A DNA stretch of 64,000 bases from Isoetes taiwanensis (taxonomy: Eukaryota > Streptophyta > Lycopodiopsida > Isoetales > Isoetaceae), in the NCBI GenBank assembly GCA_021234155.1, contig JAJEKV010000027.1:1019109-1083108 (forward strand). Reading direction: 5' to 3'. A program made the position numbers and the translations under genes. Under the pieces are notes generated by a model. The model was not told where the DNA came from. It did no database searches and worked only from the letters and a program-made list of their open reading frames with translations. Below, piece after piece: positions 32,131-45,609 of the stretch; the stretch's first letter is position 1, and every line of letters starts with the position of its first letter.

Positions 32131-35021
32131 TCGTCATACCTTCTTATTTTACATGATAAGGATGCCCGAAAATTATCAAGCTAGCAACATGCCCTAGCAA
32201 TGAAGTAAAAAATTAGAATGATCAAATAGAATATTAACAAGGACAACAGTAAAAATCCGCAATGATGCATAGAAAAATGACCTTGAAAATGAGAACAAGA
32301 ACCAAACTCGAATGGAAATGCACAATTCTCATGAAGATAATTCCGCTAAAGAAATGATATAGCTAAGATAAATTGCGTGAAAAATGCAAGAGCCATAATC
32401 TATCAGCTCATAAGCTGAGAAATCAAATATCACAATGTCCAGCCAGCTCAAACTAATATGCATGATACGTCAATAGGGGAGTTGGACTAGAACCACAAGT
32501 GAAATGATTAACCAGAACAAAACATTTGAACAAATCATCACAACAAAACTTGAAAAGATCTACCCGAAAATGGGTGGAAAAATGGGATGAATGATACACA
32601 AAGGAACTATGATAATTGCAGCTACTCTCAATCTCAATTCTTAATCTCAATGATCAATCCACGCACGTGGGGGTAGGAATATTTTTATTGAATGGCATAA
32701 AAGCTTTTCTTAAGAAACTCTCGGAACTTTCCTATTCACCATCCATCCCTTGAGTCAGTGGCCTATTTTTGCCATTGATGGCATGTTGAGACAAAGAGTA
32801 TGTAGACACTCTTCGAATGCCAATAGTATATGCCTTTCTAAGAAGTGTGTGTTGAGATGTTTGTGGGGACAATGCCATCATTGTGGGGCAGTGACAAGGA
32901 AGGATGGCCTTGATACATTTTGTTGCAGTGTTTCACTGCAACATTTCTTGCCACTACACCACCACCCCTCATAGACCTTTACATGGAGTGATGATATTGG
33001 CATTACAATAGGGCAACTCCATTCCATCTAAGGCAAGGATTACATCTACAACATTCCTTCAACTTATAAACTCTCATCTACCCATTTCATGTCCATGACT
33101 AATGTCTGTTATCGCCGGGCACACGTTTCTATTTCTTGGTAATAATTAAAGAAAAAAGAACTATTTTGTGATTGACATGCCCCATCGTCAAAGACATTGC
33201 AACACCTAAGGAATATAAGAGCAAGTGCCCTTTCATAGCTTCCCACTACCGAAAATATTTGCTACCTAAAATAATTTTGTGCAATTGCCCCTATTTACAT
33301 TAAATTGCCATTCTCGAATATTATAAAAACTTTTTTTACATCAAATTGTCATTCTTGAACATCATCAAAACTATAAATATCTCAAAACCGTTGCTGTAAT
33401 TACAACCATTGCAACAAATGTAGTGCATGTTGCACTGCACTACCATCATGTAATCATAATAAATTAAGCCTATAACTAGTTCGAAGCATCCATGATATGG
33501 GATACATGATGTAAGAACAAATAGCAACACGGGAAATTCATAGAGCAAGGCACAACGCTTTTGTAAAGCCTTTTGCACATTGCAATGCTTGCCAGCATCA
33601 ACGACAACATTTGAGTTTAGAACAGCATTGGTTTGACATAAATTTATTATTACAGCACGAACAATATTGGCAAAGCAGAGCAAGAAAAGTAAATTAAGGC
33701 ATGTCAATTAACACACTAATTCCAAAGTCTAGCAGAAAAGATGTTCTGGCATATCTATGAAGAGGCAAGCCTTTGGCAGCTCAATGGTGTTAAAGCCATC
33801 AATGACATGAAGCTAATAACTCAAAATAGAAATAGTGGTGAATATAATTCATGAAGTGTACATAATGCAAAATAACAAGTTCGACCGTTTTGTTCCTCCT
33901 ATCTACTCCATAATCAAAGGCACCATTAATGCAGTTGTGGGCCAAATTGGCCCATATAAGTATAAAAATGGCTTCTAGTATGCCATTACACAATCTGAGT
34001 ACCATGCATGAGGAAGGTACACTCTGCTGATAGTGGAGGTATGCCAACTAGGACTACCTGATGTTATTTTCTGGGAGAGTAACGAGCCTTTTGTCCCCTT
34101 CAGCCATTCTTTGATGTAATTTGCCCAAGAATCACATGGATCTCGGTGGGGCTGACAATAAAGCAAATGTACACAATGCAGATATACAATATATAACTCA
34201 TAAAACGTAGAAAACAAAAATGCAAAAGTTATGGTTATGCTCTTCCTATCACTTGGCTTTGGAGTGATACTTCTCCTAAATCTGCTCCCAAACCCCTGAA
34301 CTTTCTGCTATATGAAGACATTTTGAATACAGCATGCTTTCATTTTATCAGATATTTAAATTTAAAATAGGTGTTTCCAGGAATAGCTGAGTACGCATGC
34401 GTATCAACTCCGTTTGATAGGCTCAGACAGCCTTCTCCAGATGATAGATAATAAAGGCTTCCCTTTTCAAAACCCTTCATCCTGAACAAACCACAAATGC
34501 AAATATCAGGATCTTCTGAGTATGAGAAAGGTAAATGGTGCAGCCCATGGACATGCTGCCTCTTACAGCATGTGCAAAATGGTCCAATGCATAAACATAT
34601 CCAAACAGACGAAAAGGAATTTAGTTTCAACAATATTATTATTACTTTCTACACAAATGAAGTACCTATAACCATTTTCAAGATCCGCAAAAAATGAGTG
34701 CTGGGAAAGGACCTTTTTTCTGCAATAAAATTATGGGTTTAAATGACAATAGACAAAACTTCAACTGCTTCAAAAAAGAAAAAAGATCACCTTGATTGCA
34801 GCTTGCAGAACGATTAATAGTGGGCTGCAAGAGAAACAACACCTCATGCTCATCATCCACATGGCAGCAGTTCCTGTTACCCCAAATAAAACCTGTGTAA
34901 CAAATTTCCTTGGAAGTGTGTGTATCTTGTTCTTCTACCCATTTACTAGTAAGGAACTAGCATGCAATAAATAAACCTTGTGAAATCTTCAGCTTTTCTT
35001 AATCAAAATATCTGTTCGTTA
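32131..35021. other. No supported gene downstream of the nucleotidyltransferase gene
   Basis: Several minus-strand ORFs of 80-120 codons occur (33336-33707, 33799-34217), but none shows a family motif or convincing splice signals. The part nearest 35022 may hold the 3' UTR of the gene on the right; no single clear polyadenylation signal was singled out. Confidence 0.45.
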
Positions 35022-38000
35022 TCAATCCACTCCAGAAATGCTTGGCAAAATTTTCTGGAGTAACTTCCAATCACCAGTTTTGTCAAGAGGTGTACTGGAC
35101 ATACTATGAAGAACTCGCTCTAATGTAGCATAAGCATCTGCAAAAGCCTGCAGCCACATTGACATGCATAAGCTAAGCGCAATACAATGCAATGCAATGA
35201 AATAGTGTCTAAAGCACCACCTTTGTACACTGCAATATCCTGAAACAATTCCGGCCTACATTATTCACAGGATGAAGCGGATCTTCTATATGCAAGGGAT
35301 CAATGCTGCCAGTAATACAAAGAAGCTTTTTAGGTATTTGATGCCAAATTGGACATTCAAAGTTCTTTATTAACATTAGATGCAAAATTGATATTTTAGT
35401 ACTCAGAAAGAAAGTGGGTTGGTTGCATAAATGGACTCATAGTTGGAGGAAGAAGGGTAATCCCAGCAAGCAAATACACGGGTATAGTGATAAATAAAAG
35501 AGGAACTGTTGTAAAATGAAGTTCGAATTTTCAGTTATATATTATAAAGACTAAAATGCTTATTTTGTTCAATGTCCTCATACATTCGCTAATTGCTTTG
35601 GTAGTTGGTTCAAAAGTATTGCAATGCACAACCACCTGCCTCTGGTTAGAGCATATGGTTAATACATTGCTATCTACTAAACTAAGGATCCAAAGCAGAT
35701 GCATGGTACAACAGCTTGAAACAAAGGTCTGAGTAAGTCCCCAATCTATTAACTCATCAGTGCAGCACCAGAACTTTAAAGTTAATACTTGATCCATACA
35801 TAAGTCCTGATACTAACACTGCACCAGGCCAAAGTTGCCATTTCCTAGCAGGGATGTTTCTACTTATGTTGACTGTGCATCTTTCATTTCAAAGAGTTGT
35901 TCTGACTTTGTGTGTTAACATAGACAACAATCAGAAGTGGGTCTCTTGGATTCAAATTGGTTCTAGCCATTAACACAAACCTGTGAGTACGAGCTCTATT
36001 GACATACAAGCCATCACCCCGAATACATACACACATTCTTCTAGTATCAAATACACATCTGTTAAGCAAGAGAAAATATCTCATTAGCGGAAAGCAATAA
36101 GACTTGAGAATACAACCCATCAATCCAATTAACTTGAGCATTCAACTTTTCCAACACACGTACCCAAAGAAGTGCAAAAAATCCATAAGCAAGCTCCCCA
36201 AGTTCTGAACGCCAATTTGAAATTAGGACTTCAATAACATATATCCCAGATAGAAAGTATCTACACTACTTGGATACAGGTTCAATGGTTGATTTCCAAC
36301 CTGATGTTGTGAAGAAAGACCAATATGGTTCTGATGCTGGAGGAACCTAGTGATAAGCAAAACCTGCTTGAACAACACTTTCTATATGAAAACAAAAACA
36401 AGGAAGATGGCTATAAATAGATCTCAATGTGAAATACCAGACAATAAGAACTGAGTCCGCCTGTATATGGCTGGTCCAAGCTCCGATCCATTAAAAACTG
36501 CTTTAGCACTAATGCTAAAGGAGTGATGGCAGGAAACCGTGCGAGGAGTTTTCTCACCTTTATCCAAAAATATCAGAAATTTAAATAACCTGTCCAGAAA
36601 TAACCTGAGCTGTAAAACAAATTCCAGATTTCTCACAAGTTCTGCCGTATGTAACCCAGTGTGAGATGGGGCTTCAAAACTGATGTCAAGACGTACAAAC
36701 TTGCGGTCTTCACAGCTCCATGGATTAAGCTTCTTGTCACAGTGCTCCTGTTGGATTAAATTTAAAGCATGTGTCTCTTCCCTACTGGCCTGCAGCATGA
36801 TATTTCCATCATCGTGGCTAGGAACAACTTCTGCTACTAGCATTATTATTGGTATCTGCCATATTTACAGTCAGTGTGATTAAAGAAACAACTTGGTGAC
36901 TACCTATAAACTGCAATGGCCAATCAGTTCATGGTAGAAATCTGAGGAATCGCATTTAATTTTGTTACAAATAATATAACAGCACAGTCATCATATTGTG
37001 GATGATTTATGCATTATATGATGTAAGTTGGAGAGCCTTCGGGACATTTCGAAGTTGACTTCTCATGCTGCTTATGTTGCAAACATCAAGATGTCTAAGT
37101 TAAAGTTGCTCTATTAAACTTATTTTAAGAATACAGTTTTAACAATGGAAATGGTATGGCGAACGCTAGGCATTAAAGCAAAGACACTGAGCAGATGAGA
37201 ACATACCGCTGTATTTTCTATGGTCTTTAAAGAATCACTTTTCACCCAATCCTGATCTGCAAGATAACGAGCTGCATGCTGGCCAAGTTCATACAGTACA
37301 TAAGTATAGTGCAAAAGAATCACCCACTATTGTATTATAGGACCCATCATTTCTCTTTTATTCTTCCCGATCCAAAAGAAAATTAGAAGCATAGAACCTG
37401 AGATAGAAACTGTAAACAACTGAACCTACTGAACATAGTTTAGAGAAAAAGCAGATAACATGGTTTTTATGCTGTAGGACATGATATACCTAGGCCAACC
37501 TTACCTGACCCTCATACAAATGGCAATTCATTCTCAAGTAACAAAATGCACATGAACAGAATGGCATGCTTTTATTATGGTGTATTGAGTGAATTTTACA
37601 CAGCATGTCACAGAAATCAGAAAACATCTCAGATGAATGAATTTGGACTTTTCTAGCTAAATATATCCTATAAATTTGTCGTATCTAAAGGGTTGTTTTA
37701 AAATGCAGCGGCATGTAAAACAGTGCAACCATTACTACAGTTACAGTGAAACTGGATTTCTACCATTTTTCCTGCTCATCCAGCCTCTGTAGCTTTTCTT
37801 ATTTTGAGTAGTAATATGTTACAGAACGTTTACCATAACACATGCCAAAAAAAAGGATCAGATACTCACTTGCAAGCAGGTTTCTTTGATGCCATTTCGT
37901 CCTTCGAGAATACCTGCTTCTTTGATAGGTTCCTGTATACCAGAAAAACGATTATAAAAAGAACATGAAATGCAACAACATAAGAAGAAATCTTCATAAA

Positions 38001-41000
38001 TACCTACCAGATTTCTCACTGGAGGTAAGCATACAACCAAATCCACATCACTATTGGGAAGTGCAAGGCCAGTTGCATTGGATCCAAAAATATTGGTGCG
38101 TGATCTTGGCCAAAGGACTTGTAAAGCATGAGTGACTTTCCTGACTGCACTATCAATATAGGACTTGCGTGCTAGATTTTCTCTTGCAACCTGACAACAA
38201 AAAGAGAATTAACTTTGTTCCAAACTTTATCAGGTGCACAACTTGTAACAAAAAATGATTCCAAACAGAAGTTAATTCTATCTTACACAATTACTGTAAC
38301 CAGATCTTATATATCTTCTACAATCTCTCTCATTCAAATGAAAGCCATGCAAAATGAACAAAACAAATGCATGTATGGTTTGGGAAATAACCATAAAGAG
38401 ACGATACCTGAAAACAGAAGGCTTCAATTTCCTTATGTAGAGTCGCATGTAATACATTTATAGCCTGATGCATGGCTGGATTATTCTGTAAAAGTGTTGT
38501 TGTCTGCATGGGAAATGCTGCATCTGGCTATAAACAAGCAAGATACAAGATAAAAAGACAAGTTAACATATTGCATGAAGCATTTTTTTAAAAGCCTTGA
38601 ATATAAGATTTGTACATGATCTTGCTCCAAAGCAAGCGGAGGGATGGCAATCAAGCGCTCGCACAGTAAAGCTCCAGATAAGGGGTACATAGGAGGGGTA
38701 CTAGTGATACAACTTCTCCATCCATTTTTTAAGATTGCATCTGTCCCACTTTTCAAATAATCTTCCTGCATTTGCTTCTCTTCTGAGTTAGTCCTGCAAC
38801 AGAGGCCCCAATGTCGTGGACTAGAGCTACCAGAACGAGCTATTGACAATCCACGGCATTTTCTAATGCCTGCAATAGGAGAAGGAGGAGGTGGTGGAGG
38901 AGCGGGTGGAACACAGCGCAGAACAGGTGAAGGAGACCGTTTCCATTTAAACATATCCCTACGTCCACGAGGCATGTGAGGGCTCCGTGCTTCGTGAAGC
39001 TTATTCAGCTCGGCTTTAGAGGCCCTAGTAACAATAATGGGTGGCAAAACCTGATTAGAAGAGTCAAGACTTGGTATCTCACCATGCGCACCCCGTACAC
39101 TGCTTACAGTTGGCCTACCAATATCCAATTCTTCCATGTGATTTGCTGCTGAGAATGCAAACTTTGGACCATATTCGCTTCCCACCTGTTGTAGGCTGCG
39201 CCATTGATGAGAGACTGAGGGAGATGAAGAAGAACTTCCCAACGAGGAAGCTGCTGAATTAAACGCCGAAATGCCAACTATATCATCTAAAACTGTGCTT
39301 AAATCTGCTTCATGTCTTGCCCAAGCACTGTCTTCTGAACTGAGTGAACCAGGCCGTGAATAACCCATTCCGGTATAATCAGCCGATGTCCAGTACATGA
39401 CACCACCGCCAAATATCTGATTGTAATCTGTATTGTACAAGATCTCAGTATCATCTACCGAAGATTCGACTTCTTCAGAAATGAAGAATCCTTCAGCATC
39501 ATCCATTTCATCTAGCATACAGCTACTATTGTCAAACTCAGAGTCGTCCATTGTCCTATCAAAACCATCGAGTTCGTCAAAGGCCTTTGAGCTTGCCTCT
39601 AGGGAATATCCAGGAAATGTACTTTGCAAGGGAGTGTGATTAATGGATGGTAGAGAAAAGTGTGTAGTTACACTAGGCCGGAACAAGGGTGGCCAATCCC
39701 AACTCCTCAAAGTTGTATTGATTGTATTTCTTTGTGGAATCGTTTCCCCATGTGTTGTTTGTCTTCTTACTGCAACCGAATTGCTACGTGAGATCCATGA
39801 TGCTTTCTGATGTTTGGCCCAGGTTTTGCTCACATCCAAATGCAATCTATCAGCTGTTGCTGGCTGCATATGGTCACTTGATCCACAAAAACGTGTTTGA
39901 GGTGGTCGTGGCCATTCATGTGAGATGCATAAAGGAACTGCTGATGTTCGACATGCCCCAACCCCTCTATTCTTCAGACTTGGTAACAAAGTAGGCCCCA
40001 AATTGATAATAGAAGCTGGAGGTGGCATGGACCCATCAGTCGAAAGTTTATCCATGCCATTCTTGTGATTTGCATAAGCGTCACAATTCACTGATGCAGT
40101 CTGTGACCTTACAGGGTTAGAGCTAGGGTTCAGGTTCATGCTTAGACTTGAGGTCAGACTTGCATTTGAACTATGCTCAATGCTTGAAATACGACTAAAG
40201 TTCGGGCCCAAGTCTACACTTCTGCTTGAACAATGTGGTAATATATCCTTTTTACTAGAAGTTACATGCTTACTACTGAGCTTTGTGGTTCTTGCTTTTG
40301 TTTTGCCATCAAAACCATTTTGATTATTCTCAATACTGGAACATATTCCACTTTCTCCAAACTCTGACTGGTTTTTTACATCATCATGAACGATTATATA
40401 TCCTACACTACATGTGGGCAAAGGTGAAGATGTGTCATCATGGGTACTAATACCAGTATACAACTCTTGAGTAGAAACATCAGTTGTCTCTGAAACTCCA
40501 ATGCTTTCTCTTTTAATGGCTTCAGCAATAAGATCAGATTGGGTCACAATCTTACCCACTAATTCATTGTTTTTATCTTCAACTCCTGTTTCAGCATCAT
40601 AACCATCATGACCATTTAATTTCATGACTGATTCAGGATTTAGCATTTGAGATTTAGCTGTTGCTCCATTGCGTTTGATACTCTGATTACTTTTAGCTTG
40701 TCTTCCCATGTCTTTATGGGGTTTCAGGGATCCATTTCCATCTTGTCTCTTGCAAGCTTTAGTTAACGGTCGATCCTGCATATGCAGTCAAAGAAAATTA
40801 TCTTCGCATAAACCATGCCAAAATAAAATAGTAAATTGTTTGTTACTATGATACCTCCGGCGGATAAGATGGCACAACATTCTTCATGTCTACATTTCCA
40901 CTTTGTTTCTTGCACTTGCGTCTCCTAGTTTTCCCACGTACTGTTTGACCAGTCATTTCATTCCTTATACTATCAGAAGTTAAAAGATCAGCTTCAGCAG

Positions 41001-42786
41001 AACCATTAATTGCTGCAATTATACCACTGCGTATTCTTTCCAACAGCAACACTACTGACGCTGATGCAAATATTAGTTGTAAAGGACTGCAAAAAAGATA
41101 GTCCATCTGCAAGGAAAATAGCATGGGCTTCATCTCGACTGATTCTAATATCAACTCTGTTGCTCTTATGTATGGAGCAGCTGGAGACGCCTGTAACTTC
41201 CCATTCAGAGTAGACACACTGCTTAATGATGACTTTGTTTCCTGTATAACCTTGAGGGCCTGCAAAGAAAACCTCATGCATTTATTCAAGCTTAGGGCTA
41301 GTCGGTGCATGAAAAATACTCTGCATATAGGCTAGCCTATCCATCATAAATCATACTTGCTGTTTCCATTTTGCAATGATAAAGAAAAAGGAGCAGCATA
41401 ACCCTTTGAACTGTAATAAATGACACTTATCAGACTGCTTTCGCATATCACCATTTCCATAGAGCATCCACAAAAAGATCTGACAATGGACTTTAACAAC
41501 TAATCTCTGTTCCTGGTCTCATCCATGAAGTATCTCCAAAAAAAGCTTATACCGGGTTCTAAACATCCAAGACAATGTCAATACTTCCATAATTAGATTA
41601 TAACATTGAATAATTTTACAATAATCCTACACCTGCCATGCAGAAACAGCAAGGAACCTGTTTACATTTCAATCAATCTCTTTGTGTATGACCATTTTAA
41701 AGACAGACAATTGGAAACAAGAAAGAAAATGCACTGAATCAAATATTGAAAAAAAGTTCACAAGCTCTTAGACTGAATTACCTCAGACTTTGCCACCTTG
41801 CTCACTGCATATTGCAAGACCTTTTGTTTTGTTCTCAAATCAAGCTTTCCCCACTTTTCTCTTAACTCTTGTCTACGGTTGCATATCCTTAAGGCCGTAG
41901 ATGCTTTTTCACTTGCAATTTGAAAGCATAACTTTGAAATCGTCTTTGGTGGGCGTTTTCCTCCAATAAAGTGTATCCAAGCTGACCAAATTGTGAACTC
42001 CAATTTATTGGCCACAAATGCAGCTAAACTGTAGTAGCCCCTGTCCTTGAGCCATGATGTTTCTTCCCAAGAAGAAAATGACGATGGAGCTTGTTCTTTC
42101 AAAAACGCATTGGAGGTGATAATATCCATTGTGGAGCAAAATTCATTCAAATTTTCTAATAGTTTCTCATTAAGAATCAGAGTATCCAATTTGGGGCAGA
42201 TGCCTTTGTCACCATCCTGTGAACTAAAAAGCTGGATATTATCAAGAAGCAAGTCCTCTGCCATTTGTGTTCCTCTAAGCCTTCTTAGAAGACCTTGTGC
42301 TTTACGAAAACATAAGCTGGGAAGAGATAACCCAAAGTGTAATCCAGATTCCTTATCATTTGATCCTTTCATATTCATATACATTTTCTCATCCCACTTC
42401 TCATCTGAATGCTTTGCATGTAGTGAAGCATTCTCAACAACTTTGGACCTTCGCTTCCGCCCAATCTTCTGCTTTAGTTTTCTTTTCTCGTTAAGACATT
42501 GGCCAACATTTTGCCCACCATTGTCAGCTGGCACAGGAAGGTCTGGTAGCAAGAAAAAGAAGCCTGGCCCATCATTCTCCAACCTCTCCTGCATTTTCAG
42601 CACAATTGCAACCCAAGAACTATCAACCACCGTCAATGCTGCCTGCCTTTGTTTGACATTCAACCCTTCCATCCACAGCTTGATCTTTTCTGCCTCAATA
42701 TTCCTCCTTGAGTCACAATTTTCCTTGTGCCGATGATACAAAGATATATGATCTGTCAGAGCATCTAACAGTTGCTGTGTATCCAT
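35022..42786 (-). CDS. Nucleotidyltransferase-domain protein, At3g61690-like (14 exons)
   Basis: Exons in transcript order: 42786-41782, 41259-40855, 40775-38616, 38527-38408, 38190-38008, 37932-37870, 37278-37207, 36855-36637, 36557-36438, 36363-36301, 36204-36164, 36058-35981, 35305-35221, 35147-35022. All introns are GT-AG, and the joined frame gives 1,579 residues plus TGA. The ATG opens MDTQQLLDALTDHISLYHRH, as in the plant family. The catalytic fold lies near the C-terminus: GS at about 1266-1267, DVD at about 1278-1280 and a third Asp in RLDISF at about 1393, followed by GGLSSYCL (about 1442-1449) and a PAP-associated block with DDPL-like EDPLHPVNNVGRN. This pattern is that of TRF4-like non-canonical nucleotidyltransferases; substrate and biological role are not established here. 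Exon 3 (720 codons) is low-complexity and Ser-rich, with PPAPPPPPPSP at about 1093-1103. All catalytic carboxylates are present, so the gene looks functional. Confidence 0.93.
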
Positions 42787-43375
42787 AATGTAACCTTATA
42801 CCCTAGTCACAGCAGCTGAAGCTGTTTCCACAGCAAAGAGACATAACTGCTCTGCTCCAGTTGAGCACAATATTGTTCCTTTTCTGGATGATGATCACAC
42901 TGTATGCCATGGAAGGTAAATTCAAGGCTTCGAGTAAATGAAGCACTTATAAACAACACGCTACTGGGATACATGATTTTAAACGGGCAGAAAGGTTTCT
43001 CAGGACCAGATGCGCTTATACTGCTACCATTCTCTCTCATTTTTGTGGACGGTATCAGTTCAAAATCACTTTTGCAGATGCTGAAAACAGCACTCAGGAA
43101 CGGCTACTGTTTTCCAAACACAGTTGCTCTAGCTACATCAATAAAATACAGTGCGCAGAATACAGTACCAGTACCTCAATATTCGATGAAAAGTATCCTA
43201 ATCCTGTTTTCGCTAAGAACTGGAGCGGATAACTGAGATTTTCCAGAGAAACTTGGACGAGCACAGCCAAAGGATTATGAAGTTTGGCCAAACACATTAC
43301 GGCAAGCGTAGCCAGTTACGTATTCGTATTCCGCGTTAAATTTCAATATATCAAGCGTATTTCTGCCTTACGTAT
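42787..43375. other. 5' flank of the nucleotidyltransferase gene
   Basis: This interval should contain the 5' UTR and promoter of the minus-strand gene. No TATA element or other control site could be assigned with confidence. Confidence 0.5.
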
Positions 43376-43475
43376 ACTATCGTTTTTTGGGTTGCCTGTA
43401 GCGGGGGGAACCCTCGCTCTTGTGGAGTTTTCGGTATATTTTAAGTATATGCTGAAATATGCCTAGAATATGCTG
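43376..43475 (+). repeat. Dispersed repeat related (inverted) to 61655-61760
   Basis: TTTTTTGGGTTGCC, AACCCTCG, GTATATGCTGAAATATGCCT and ATATGCTGG recur in the same order on the minus strand at 61655-61760 (TTTTTGGGTTGCCCC, AAACCCTCG, ATATGCTGGTATATGCCTG). Both lie a few hundred bases upstream of a minus-strand start codon. Confidence 0.65.
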
Positions 43476-43920
43476 GAAACTGCTTCAAACTAGTGGTTGT
43501 CTATAAACTGGCAGTCACCTGAGTTTGTCTTCTCTTAACCGGCAGTTCCTCGGAGATTTTAATCCTGGCCATTAGATGTATTTCAATTATTAGGCATAAT
43601 GTTTTTATTGAAGGACGTTAGTCTATTCACCATCACATCATGAGTATAGTAGCTACATCACATTCTACATATCACATGACCAATCCACTACACAGAATAT
43701 CTTTGGAAGCTGCTTCAAAGCGGTGGTTGTCTATAAGCTGGCGATCCACGAGTTTATCTCTTAGCGGCCGGTTCCTGCGGAGATTTTAATCACGGCCATT
43801 AGATGTATTTCAATTGTGGGCTTAATGTTTTATTGAAGGGCGTTAGTCTATTCACCCATCACATCATAGATACGGTAGCTACATGCATTCACCACTATCA
43901 CATGGGAAGCCAATCAACTT
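43465..43920 (+). repeat. Two-copy tandem repeat, period about 230 bp
   Basis: TGCTTCAAA..GTGGTTGTCTATAA.CTGGC, GGAGATTTTAATC, GGCCATTAGATGTATTTCAA and GTTAGTCTATTCACC recur at an offset of about 230 bp. The array lies about 0.7-1.1 kb upstream of the ATG of the nucleotidyltransferase gene. Confidence 0.9.
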
Positions 43921-44040
43921 TACCTAGCAGCGATACCTTATGCTGGGGGCGCTGCATGTGATTATCAGTACATATGGCGGGTTTTGGAGTCTCTACCCGC
44001 GGGACCGGTTAGTCATGCAGACGTGACTACCGGGGCAATG

Positions 44041-44137
44041 GATTTAAGGTCCATTACTAGACCCGATATTGGCGGGAGGTTTGAACCCGTGACACCGGGT
44101 GTGGCGTTTAAGGTCCTGCCACTAGACCATGCCGAGA
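44041..44137 (-). repeat. tRNA-like sequence (probable SINE head), partly dimeric
   Basis: The minus strand has a strong A-box TGGTCTAGTGG (44119-44129) and B-box GGGTTCAAACC (44078-44088) at tRNA spacing. The acceptor and anticodon stems do not pair well, so it is not a functional tRNA. A second A-box-like unit (GGTCTAGTAATGGACCTTAA) lies 64 bp further on, giving a partial dimer. Confidence 0.55.
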
Positions 44138-45609
44138 AGGCTAATGTGACATTTCGGTTTGTTTATCGCGATGGCGGAGGCATCCCTGATACGCAGCACG
44201 GTTTATCGTGATAAAGAGGCTGAGTCATTACGAGGTATTGATTCACAAAACAGATTACCCGATTTCAATTCCTGTCGCTGGCGTTACGGACCATGAGGGC
44301 TACTTGATTCCTACAGCGGCCTTGAAGATCATTGATGATCAAAATGCAGCGAGAAACATTGGAAAAAAACAGAATGCAATAGCAAATCTTTGCGGACATC
44401 CCACATAAATCCGATTCATCTCAACAATGCTGTCCCACAAAGAGCAGGATTCGGCTCAATCAATCCGCGATTTTTGCCCAAATGTATCAAAGCTTAGAGG
44501 AAGAAGGTACATTTATGACCACCGATTGCTATTGCACATTCGGTATGGAAATTCAAGTAAAGAAGAGATCAAAGCGGGCTAAAGGTCTATTCAAGAAAGC
44601 TTTTCACATATTTCTTATTGCAAATGCAAAAGGCGGCTATGGTGCAATGGGGCAAAGCTTTTCTTTAGCGGAATGGAGCATGCCCCTTTTCCCATGTGCT
44701 AGCCTCTATTGTTTTTCTTCAAGCTTCCTTCGTGGAAGATCCTATTAATAGCATTCTTTTTCTGTTAAAAACATCGATTCAACAATGAGAACATGCTTGA
44801 AGGCAGGAGAAAGGCATAATGCATCCGAGGAGGGCTTCAATGCCGCGACCCGAGGAAGCAAGCAAAGATCACTAAATGTAAAATCATATATAAAAGCGTA
44901 GCCGCGAATCATGAATCAATCAAAAGTCATGCGATCCGGTATGCAAAGCATAAGAAAATGCTACGAAGCGCATGTTCCTCCATGAGATCTCCCTCCATAG
45001 CCCATCGGATCTTCTCGGTAATTTTTAGTGGAATTGCTCTCCACAAAGTAAGCTAATCTCGCTTGAGGTAAACTTATCACCGAATCTGATCCAAGTAGCC
45101 TTTATCCGGCCACAAATTCTTTATCAAAGGTTAAAGTGCAAAATCTCCCCTCGAAGCTGCCCGATTAAAGGGGTTAAACCCCCTTCTTTCGACCATTATT
45201 GAATAAAGCGAGGGCTCGTCAGATTGTACACCATAATGGCACCTGCATAAGAGGGGTTTAGCCTACTTCATAAGCTTTCACGTATTATAGTCTTGCTACT
45301 TCCGGGGTTTTTGGCTACAATCCTTGTGTGTGTTGAAGAATGACTTTATTAAGTCTTTTTATTCTCATAATATGATGTTTCTATGGATATGTAAGGGGAA
45401 GACAATATGTTGGCTGAATGCGATTGGAGTGGAAAGAGGCGAATCAAGCTGCTTATAGGGGAAGTGTAAAACGCGCGGCACAAATGCTGCCTTCAAGCTT
45501 TTGCTTGGGCAACAAAACAAAATGGTTATAGGCACTTTCGGTGTTTACATACAATTGTCTCTTAGGGGTTAAGTGAAACCACCGCGGCACCATCGAGTTC
45601 ATTATTATG
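44138..45609. other. No gene recognised; possibly decayed coding DNA
   Basis: Between 44200 and 44900 broken coding-like stretches occur in shifting frames, but no family motif can be named. They could belong to the PPR relic that follows. Confidence 0.35.

Noticed and set aside
33336-34217. Harbinger-type transposase on the minus strand
   Set aside because: ORF length and position suggested it, but no catalytic motif of that family could be read.
36424-36636. Reading through intron 8 as coding sequence
   Set aside because: The open frame there does not match the family, whereas splicing at 36636/36558 restores PLALVLKQFL and GGLSSYCL in frame.
42047-42736. 229-codon plus-strand ORF
   Set aside because: It is the antisense shadow of exon 1 of the nucleotidyltransferase gene.
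44041-44137. Functional tRNA gene
   Set aside because: The A- and B-boxes are good, but the acceptor and anticodon stems do not pair, so it was kept only as a tRNA-like repeat.
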